Shown piece after piece: positions 39,152 through 50,101 of a DNA stretch of 64,000 nt. Both the position numbers and the translations under genes were made by a program. Origin of the DNA: Ophiodon elongatus. Its lineage: Eukaryota; Chordata; Actinopteri; Perciformes; Hexagrammidae. Each line of letters starts with the position of its first letter. Within the stretch, counting starts at the first letter, position 1. Below the pieces are notes generated by a model. The model did not search any database. It was not told the DNA's origin and saw only the letters and a list, made by a program, of their open reading frames with translations. The stretch spans positions 11,239,827-11,303,826 of the forward strand of contig JACSYO010002159.1 in the NCBI GenBank assembly GCA_016806645.1, written 5' to 3'.

Positions 39152-42100
39152 TGTGTGTGTGCCTGTATGTGATTGGAGATGTTTCACATCAATGTCTCAC
39201 TAACCCCTTGTCCATCTTCACCTCTGGTTGGAAGTCAGATAAATTGGAGAAGCTGCACCTTGAAGCCTGAGCACTTGATATTTCTTTAAGGAAACCTGAG
39301 GAGTGAATTTTTTTGAAGACCGTAGTGAGTGTTTCTGGGCTAAATAACAGCGTTAAGTGACGGGGCTTAGTTCAGAACAAGATGACAAGATCAGCAAGGC
39401 CATCAATAATGTAACCATGTAATCATAGTATGTGAGTAAATGAGTAAGTGTTGGCTATGTGTGATGGGTTAGTTGATTAGTTGTGGGAAAGCAACATATT
39501 TTTTTAATGATGGTAAGAACAAATTAAAAATAAAACACAAATTACAAAGGGAAGGCTAACATATTTTTTTTTTGTTTTATTTAATTTTTTTACAAAAGTA
39601 CATAGTGAAAAGTAAGCACTTTAATAGATTATTCAAGAATGAAATCCCCCTTTCTATGCCCTTGTGTCTAAGAAATTGTGCATTATGCCCAACTATTTGT
39701 TTTTGCTACGAAGGCAAAACTATGGAATCTCACCAAGACATGAATGCCAATTTTGTTTAAGAGGCTATAGACTCTAGACTTCTGTCTTTCTGCTGCTTGT
39801 TATAGTGTTCACTTGGAAGTTATGCTGAATCGCAAGTTGTGTGCAATGATGCTTACAGAATACATTTCAAAAGTTGTTGATTGCAACTTTTAGGTGAGTA
39901 TAGTCCTGTCAGTATCCATGATGTGAAAGATACATTAGCCATTCTTTTGAACAAAGAAGCACAGCAGTGATTAAGAATTTGCAAATGAAGAAGTGTTAGT
40001 GATGTGTGGAAGACAATGAAAGTAATCCAAACTTTAAGGTTGCAGGAAGCCCTGGCGGGTAGTAAAAGGAAAAATGACCAAATGAGGCTCTTCAAGTCTT
40101 TGCATTAACAAAAATAACATGGCAACCTTTTCATTGTATAAGAAAACATCTTAGCCTCCAATGGTTCATGCATTGCAGCGTGGCTCAAAAGCTTTGAAGG
40201 TGTTGTCAGGGAGAGCAGACCAGAATGACTGGCTCAGACAAGGCCAAGCTGTTCTGATTCACTGAACATGGCGTGTCCCAGTTTGAGTGTGTGTTATCTT
40301 ATGTACATGTGCATCTTAATACTCACGCATCTACATCCTGCATCAAATCCAGCTTGCCCGGGAAAATCTCAGACAGCAGCACTCGAGTGAAGGACTTGCC
40401 CAATGACTGGAGCCTTGACTCCAGGTGCTAGCAGGAGAAAGAAGTAAGATAAAATGACAAATGGAAAGGTTTGCAATCCACACGTCAAACAGAATTATCT
40501 CCAGTGTTGTGAAATTTAACAGAACCAAATGAGAAGTTACAAATCACAAAACCCGTGACTCCCTCCCAGTGGAATCTACATAATGCAATCTAGGGTCGTC
40601 CAGAAGTTTCTGCTTTACTGTTAATAATCTCAGCAGGACGACTATTTCATCCAGCTCTCAGTTTCTGAAGCCTCATATATCCATCCACTGGAAGGTAGCA
40701 GACAGATTTGTCTCCTCAGCCTTGTCCTCCAGCTTCTCCTGGCAATCTCACGCCAGGTGGGATGTGTAATCCTTGTAGCACCAATAATGTAATAATATCC
40801 TGAAATGTAATAACACCTGAAAATGTAATAAAATGTGCACTTAATCTGATCTTAAATATAATAAAACCCAATAATGTAATACCTTGACAAATAATGTAAT
40901 ACATGTATTGGCTGATATTTTAACCTATAATGTTATACCGTTCAGGTGAGTCATTTTTGTGAAAATCTGGTAAGGTACTCATTTTGACAGATGATGTAAT
41001 AATGTTAAAAAGTATGCTTTTTTTATCTGAAATGTGAAGTGCACAAATATGCAACATTTATGATACTGTGTCATAATAGCCTATTGAAGACCCAAAATTT
41101 GACACTGATTTCATGTTTAGAAATGTAAACTCTAAGCTTTATGTAGAATTAGAAATGTACAAATGATGGCGAGTAGTACACTGTTTTGGGAAGATGAAAC
41201 TAAAATCCCTATCAATGGGAAATGAACCCACCCATTCCCATGCTGATTGGTTGTTATATAAGGATTGTCCATTACATCCGAGTGGATCTTAGATTAGACA
41301 CCATCAGAGGATGACAAAAACTGCAGAATTTCCCGTACGTTACACAAGCGAGCAATGCAAGCAAAACAGTAGATTCAATCTCCATAAAACAACCAATCCG
41401 GAATTTTAGTTAAATGAGACAGTTAAAGGAGAGGAAGAAATGAAGGAACACAAGGAGAGCTGTGGCTTTGATGACGTATTTCACTTTCAACTCATTGACG
41501 GGAATGCATCAGGATGCATTAGCGTTTAAACTACAAAATATATATGTGGTCAAATGCGTCCCAGACCACCTCAGCTATCGGTTTGAGTGATCAGATCACA
41601 ATGCGTCTTGGTGGTCATTAACACTTGTATTTAGCGCTGTCCACTTCCGATCTCCCAAGACGCATTTTAAAACTTAGTGTAAACAGGGTCGATGTTCCCA
41701 GACACGCAGTGAAGGAAACTCCATTTGGGCGCTTGTATAGCCACAATCCCATTCTCTCAGTTTCTACCCACAGCTCAAAACTGCAGGAGAGGGGAGGAGG
41801 TCAGAACTTCAGATCAAGCACCGCTTCAGACTCCCTCTTCACAATACCCACATTACTGCTGACACTGAGCATATCCACCTGTCAAGATCATACTACATCT
41901 CACATTCACAAATAAACAAGATCCTGTGATACTTCAAATCCTTCACTTCCGACAGCAATTTCATTCCCAACCTAAAGAGAGTAATCCTGTGTTTTTAGGC
42001 TGAGTATCATACCCTCAGACTTGTGTTGAATCTCACAATCACTTCACACTAAACCAGTAAAATGTGTACTAGAAGTAACAGCCAGATGAAGCAAACAGAA

Positions 42101-45100
42101 CTACATTATCAGCAAATATGCAAAAACTAAAAATCAAACTCAAAGTATACCTAAATAAATAGCCTATATGAATCTAGGTGAGAGCATTTTTGTTTTGAAA
42201 GAGAGAAGTCGAAGGTTTATCAGCGCAACATCCATCTGTGTTCATGACATGCTTTACTTCTGTTGGCTTCGTTTGCAAACACATTTTCAACAAACCATTT
42301 TTTGTCACTGTATTTAATCATTAGTAAGAGAATATCTTGGATCTAGTTCTGATGGAATACAAGCTTCAAACTGAAGTGCGACATACAGTGAAGTGACGAC
42401 CAATCACAAATTTTGGTTTCACCATGTATTGGACCATCTAAAAGAAATGCTGTAAGCCTGTTCCGAGTGCTCCTTAACAACTTCCCTACGTCAACGAGTG
42501 CATGAGCAACACTTTGATGGCGACTCGCCGACAATGTAGCTTGCTAGCTTGGCTGTTTTGCTGCTATTGTCTCTCGTAAAGTGACCATAGCATTACACTT
42601 TAGGCAACTCTGAGTGCCCAGCCAGGAGTTTGGCTCCAGAATTGATGTTATGTGTAGAGGTGAGCCCAAACTATGTTTTTATAAGCAAGGGTTCAGCACA
42701 CCAAGGCCCTCAGACTTGCCTTACATTTTGCAACTCACCAGACTCAAAACACCACCCTGGTGGATAGTGGGCCCACTTTACTTCCTCATATTGAGCTGGA
42801 TCGGGCACCTTGGGTACAAGCTCAGACACCAGGACTCATATAGCATATCAAAAAAATTGAACTGTTTAGCCACTTCAAGGAATTCTTCTCCTTGCTGTCT
42901 CTGCCTTGAAGTTTTGGGCATTGCTACTTGGACTAAGGTGTAATTCAGGGATGCAGAAGTCAGCCAAACCAAGTGAAGAAATCCCATAAATGTTCTTTTG
43001 GAAAGATAAAGGTATGAGAGTTGCTGATATCCACTGTCCTTGGGAGTATCATGAGACATTTCCACAACTGTGCTTTTAGCAGAGATAGTTCTGTCCCCTT
43101 ACTAGAGGATATCCGACACTGTACTTCTTAATCTCAACAGATCGTTATGGGAGAGCTGGTGGGTCTTTTTATTCAAATCCCCCTCTTTTTATACATCCTC
43201 TCCTGCCACTCTAAACCGAAACTGTTGGCTCTCCGTTTGACATTTCTACATCAATGCTAACTTCATCTTTCATGTCTGGATATATTCAAACAGCAGAAGT
43301 GCACCAATATAAGCCGAAAAAATGTATACTGTAGGGCTAGGTCTGGAGTGTTTTTTAACCTTTTACATCTAAAGGTGCATGCATTCTACCAATTATGTGA
43401 AGCCGGTATAGCTACTAAACAAAGTCAACCCACACAACAGTACATACAATAAGTGCACATAAAACAAAGGAGAAAGAATGAAGAGAATGGGCAGTGGAGG
43501 AGAAACCGTGGGTTAGTAGTGACCTGAGAGGGCTTCTCGGTCGATCAATTAGTACTCCCAGTCAGGGACAGACTTGTGGACATGCTAATGCATAATAGCT
43601 CATACTTGCAAAGACACTCATTCAACACACTACTGGACCAGCAGTAGCGTACACACACAAAGTAACTATGGATACGTTCCACGGGTTTATTACATTGAGA
43701 TTATTATAACATGAGAAGCAATTTTGAGTGACAGAATTTTTTCTGATTTAATTTAGGATTCAAATTGTTAATTGTTAATTACTAAAACTCCCATACAGCC
43801 ACCCTTGAGGCCAACAGCGAGATCAAGATAGGACTCTCTAAGGCTGTTTGGCTGCATCATTCTAAATGTGAAATAACAAGCTCCCAGTGTGAAGAGTGCA
43901 AGTCCTATTAGTACTTCATGAAACCAAGCCATTTGTCTGAGAAACTCACTCTGCTAAATATTACAAGCCATTGCACAAGTGGCCTCAGGACATGTAGACT
44001 GTGAGCATGCAGACTCTCACCTCCATGACTTTGGGGCTGCCCTGCCGGCCCAGCGTGCCCATGATCAGGCCCCATCTCTGGGCAGATCGAGCCTTGTCAA
44101 TAGCCTGGAGCCTCAAAGCACGCATAGCTTCGTGGTCATAGTACTCCCTGGAGAAGACCTTACTGTAGGGGTCATATCTACAAAAAAACACAGGAAGGCA
44201 ATGTCAATGTAATGTACACACAAAATCACCATATTATACACACTACCAACTATTGTTCAGCTATCTGTCTTGAAGACAGAAATGAAAAAAAAGATGAAAA
44301 AAATCCAATCATGAAAAGCCATCAAGTATGACAGGAGTTAGTGTATCTTAGAAAAAAATTGAGGTATTTCTGAGCATCTAATCTCCTTTTCTCCGGTACA
44401 AGAGGTTCACTTGAGATTAGAATCTTGTTTATGAGAGAGACCTGTTATCTGTGCAGCAGTGCATGGGTGTATAATGACACAATTTCACTTTGCATACAAA
44501 CAAGACCTCATCAAAACAGAACTTCATCCTCACAAAATGTTATCATGACACTAAAATACGTAACATAAACGGAAATATTTGACAACAAATGGTGTCATTT
44601 TGTTACACAATACCTGTATGCTGGGATGTCTGGGTTTGCGATCATGATTGACTCCAGGTGAAATCTTCCATCTCCCAGATAACTGTAGAAAAACACCATG
44701 CAAATGTTAGAGGTAAAGAAAAAAAAAAAAAAAAAAGAAACGAAAAACTATTTGCGCAAAGGAAACCCCCTCTAGACAATAAAATTCAATGTGCAACCAT
44801 AGTAAATACTGGCCTATTATTCTCCTACACCGGCTTTCTCTCTCGCTCTCTTTTTAAATCCATTCCTCTCTGCGCAGTCTTTTTAACAGAAGACCAAAGT
44901 GTTACCAGGCAGAAGGCCTGAGGCTAGGGTGGAGGGTCTTCCCATCTCTGATGTCCGGGAGCATGACCCCAACGATTGGAGCATGCTGTTTACAGAAAAT
45001 GCCAGCCCCTGCAATTAACCCAGGGTCTGGTGCTGGGGATTCGCCAGAGCCCGAGAGGAGGCAGAGTTCATCAACTATAAGTACACGGAGGAATGTAGGT

Positions 45101-47926
45101 GCCTGAAAACACAAGCTCAGGCGGAACGGTCTCACATAAACTCCCCTCTCAGAGTCGGCTGAGAAGAATCCTGCTGACAGTGTGAGGGGGGCTGAGATCT
45201 GTACCCCTGCTCATTACCATACAGTCTCAGTGGGCCTATTGAGAATGGACACGCAATTAAATCCACTAATTGGTCAACTATTAGAGCAGCTTGGATAAGG
45301 CTGTGGGTGGTTTACCATGTAGGCTACCTGGAGACATGTCTAGCCAATACTTTATTTTTAAGTGTGTGTGTCAAAGTACACATGTATCGCTCACTGTGCG
45401 TGTGTCTGTCACAAATAACACTGAACAACAACACAAAATGAACCCGAGCAGAGCCTCTGTTGCATTGCTTCTCTTTGCTTAGCAACATCCAAGGCCTTTA
45501 TACAATTATGTTCACAATACACCTGCTGCACTTCAGCCATGGTGGTCCTCAGCTCTCTGAAGCTTCAATAAGCTGGTGTGCTCAACTCTATCTTAAATTA
45601 CCATCACAGTCCTTCTATTCCTATTCTATTGTTCTTTGTAAAAGTGCACTTTGCTATAATGGTAATGCTATGTGTCTTTGAATCATATCTTCAGATACAC
45701 TTCTTCATATTGTTCTATTACGAGCGGGGGCTGGAGTGGAGGCGTGGATAGAAACGGTTCACTGATGATAGCTCTTTTTGCAGTTTTTAAAAATAATTGT
45801 CTTCATTATAGAAATGAGACAGCCTGGGCCATTTCTAAAGCTCAAAGATGGGCCTCTAGGACAAATACACCATTACTCATTTTCCATAATGCTCAAGTAG
45901 CTCAAAGCTTAGGTAAAATGCAATTGCAACAAAGAAAATTTGGAGCACTGACTCACAGCTAATTAATGTTGGGAACTAGTAATTAAGCTTTGGACACTGC
46001 TTTTACAGCTTAATAAAACGAAAACTTCTATTTATGTTAATGATTAAAATTGTACATAGTGTTTGGAAGAGTGGAGGAGAGTGAAGGAGGTAGATACAGC
46101 CCAAGTCAGGAGGGTTAAAGTCCTGACCACATCTGTAATGTGTACATATGTACTGAATGTCTGTGAAGATTCGGTGTGTGTGTGAGAGAGTTAGAGAGTG
46201 AGTGAGTGAGTGAGTGAGTGAGTGAGAGAGAGAGAGACGTACCAACTCTCATGCAGTTTAAGCGATTCTTTCTCCCATCACACCCCGACTCACACATCAA
46301 AGACAGCGCACATTGGATTAGTAGGTGAAGCACACCCTAACCCTTCCACTTCCACGTCTTTCACAAGTACAAACACACAGACTAAGAAAGACACACACAC
46401 ACATCACTTTTGCCTCCCATAGGGCCTGGCTTATGCATATGGCAAAGCTCGTCCTTGTGTAGCCATTTTAATCTCATGCACTGAGAGGTTTTAATCATAT
46501 GGACTACCACTAGATGTGTGCAGATCAGACATACCAGGTGATGCACTTAGACACCCGGGGAATTACGTCAACTCACTGTGCACCACAGAGCGTAGGATTT
46601 TCTCTTCTCTACTGCAGAGCTGCACGAGATGCATAGTCACAAAGTGGCTGCGGAGGTGTTGTTGTTTGCTGCCTGAACGTGTTACTTTGCCAGAGCGGTC
46701 TCATCCCTAAGCTTCACTTTGACAAGTCTTGAATGCATACAGCATTCATTTTGATGTAAAAACACAGATGAGCCAGTCTTTTATGATTCATCATACTCTT
46801 CCCCTTAAGAGGAAATTAGAAGTTATAAAACAGGAAATTACACAAGCTGAAACAAACGTACAGACGAATGGCACAGTTTATCAATTCTCACCATTAAGGA
46901 GCCACAGTAGGTGTCTTTTTCCGTGATAACATTTCTTAAAATGTAGAAAACTGGGGAGCATGTGGATGTGTGCGGCTTGTTTGAAACAGCCAAAAGTTTC
47001 CGGGTCTGTCTGGCTTTACACAAGTCGATGCTCTGCACGACGTGAAGGTATTTTTAGGATTGCTGTTAAGGATCAGCATCTGGCTGGATATAATAGAGGC
47101 CTGATCGGAAGCAGACAGACACAGCTAGATGTCACTGCTAGCTATGTCGGTTGTGAATGGTGTGATGTCATACTGATTTTTCCCCATGTCACATGGGTGG
47201 GCACCGCAATGGCAGGGGTAATTATGGCACCTGGTGCGAGGGGGGCTCTGGATGAGTCAAGGCTGGATGTCTTTAGTTTTCTGGATATCTCTCTGCTGAC
47301 TAACAGGAAGAATGAATAGGATCTGTGCTGACATTGTGAAATGGGAGACAGGAGGATGGAGGTGTCTTACATTATGGCATTTACATTGCGATCCAAGCGA
47401 GGTGAGGTACAGCCCAAAATTTCTCCTGGTGAAAGAGGTCGACACTGTGGTACCAGCACATCATACTCTGGCTTGAGGGCTGCACTCACAGCCTGCAGCA
47501 TCGAGGAGGGAAGAAGAAAAGACAGTTAGAGGTGTACTTGTTTTGGGATGCTCACCCTTTACCCTTTCTCTTGTAGCCTGAGGTTTGCATTGCTTCTCCA
47601 AACAAGTGAGCTTTGAGATGTAGTCTTTAAGTAACCCTTGGATGCCAATCACGAGTTGTACACATCATTCGAAAAAGAAACCATGTATTAAAATTGGCAC
47701 ATTTGTTTTTCCTTTCGTCCTCATCTTATGATGACACAATTAAAAAAAGAGTGAGCCATCAAATCCAAGAAAATTACAAAATGCAATATGCTAAATATGT
47801 GCACAAACACGGGCACTAAATAGCATGGTGAATTTGCTTAATGGGGAATTAGAAATGTTGCGTTTCATCTAAACCAAACATACAGTACAACCTATTTGTA
47901 ATACAATTGTCCTGTATAAAGCGCGC

Positions 47927-47965
<39 letters not shown>

Positions 47966-50062
47966 CCTTCTTTTCATGGCTCACCTCCAAGACAGTCGAT
48001 AAACACTCATGCGATTTTGTTGATTACTATTAATTGGTTAGTTGATTTAATCAACAGATCTGTAAAACTGATTTCTCCACAAGGAATGACACAAAAGCAC
48101 CAAATAAAATATTGTGTTGACCAGAGATGTGTTCGTAGGTTTCTTGGATAAAGTCATTCAGGATGAAAAAAGCATAAAAAAAAACAACTAAGCGTCTCAA
48201 CAAATCATATTCGACAAAGACCAAAAGGGACAGCCCTAAAGATGGCACTGAAAATGTGCCCCTAGAGTGATTGTGACTGGGTCATGTTTAACATAAATGT
48301 AACTCCCAATGTGGCTAATCATGGTTAAATGTGTGGATTCATGATTCTGCAGCACACTGACTAAGAAACTTTCTACTACATAAAATGTCGTACAAAAAAA
48401 TAATGGCAATAATAAGAGGTAGATCGGAAGAATTTCAACACATCAACAAGGGAATTATATATATACATATTTTATGAAAAGAGAGTTCTAATACTCTTCA
48501 ATACACCTATATTAATTTAAGCAAAGTGAGAAGATGAGAGCGTAAACAATTACAGTGTGTTAGTGTGCTTGAAGGTTAAAGGATAAATTGAACGATTTAA
48601 AGCTAATTTAAGGCGGTCCACAGGAAATACAGGTGAACTCCCAGCTTCTCCCACCCATACTGTGTGACCTCAACAAGCCTACACACCATAAGACATGAGT
48701 GAGATGGATACAATACACAAGTACAAATACAAAAAAGAAATATGCACACATATACACATGGATGCACTCAAACACCCCAATATAAAATATGACCCGCATG
48801 GGCAGAGCGTGGTGTGAAAATAACAGCAGTTACATTAGTGAAGGCCCAAAGTGGTGTTTGTTCAACACAGTAAATGAAAGCAACAGAATGCATTATGGAA
48901 CAGAGTCTGAAAAAAATAAATAAAAATAGCTTAATACTATAGCTGCTCCTGCAGCTTATGTAAAGAGCAGAACTGAGCACGACGCTGAACCGAGAGGCCG
49001 TCCGAGTTCATTCCACCTTTCAAATCCAAAATAACTGCTGCCGGATTTCTCAAACCCACACTTGAGCTGAGCTTAAGTGTGAAGTATGAGCTTGTTAAAA
49101 AAAGAAGAAGCCAGGAACCACATCAAGTATACTGTACAAATGCACAGAAGAATGTATTTGTGTGTGTGCTTGTTCCTATATACTGTACACATAAAAAGAT
49201 ATAGGTAAAACAGAAAATAGACACGTGGCAATGACCATTCAGGTCAAAACACAGAACCACACCATGGCAGCTGCCTCTGGCGGAAAAAATGGACTCATCC
49301 ACGTACACACACAATCAGACAGACCCAGTGCTTAATCACCTGCAGTGCTGCCACAAACTGAATAGTGCTGACGAGTGCCAGAGATTGTGCAGGAGGGAAG
49401 TTGAACTTGACCGTGTCCAGGAAGTGTGCGTTGTCCATCTGGATATCCACAAACACATACAGCATCTTAATACCTGCCGTGGAGTCTATGGGGACTGCAT
49501 GGAGACAAAGACAAAAGAAAGACAGATGAATAATTCACTCTGTTATGTCAGGTGAGCCTGCGGTATACACACTATTGATGCTGGCTCAAACATTAAAACG
49601 CAGCACATGTTCAGCGATACCGCTGTATGCGAACACATCACATGCACACACACATATATATCTCAGTGGATGCCCCTGTGATATAACTGAAGCTCATTCA
49701 GCGTGAATCTCCAGCACATGCAGGAACTGATGCAAAACCCTCAATTATTTAAGGAAGGAGAGAGACACATGCGGTTACTATTGCCGCCATTAATTTCACA
49801 GGCCATTTACTACGCACCCGGGCCTAGGAGAGGTAGCGAGAACACGTGCTGAGTAAGATGCTGAAAAAGAGAGTCCAAGAAAATGGGGACAAAGGAGAAT
49901 TATCGTTGCCGTTGATCAGCGTAATTATTCTTCCTCTTGTGTTAAATTTAATTTGGAGATCAGGGACTTTTTTTTTTTATGATTAAGCAAATGGCCCATT
50001 ATGGCGAGGATATTTTATGAGCGAGTGCAGCTTGATGTCAAGATTAAAGCAAGGGGGGAGCG

Positions 50063-50101
<39 letters not shown>

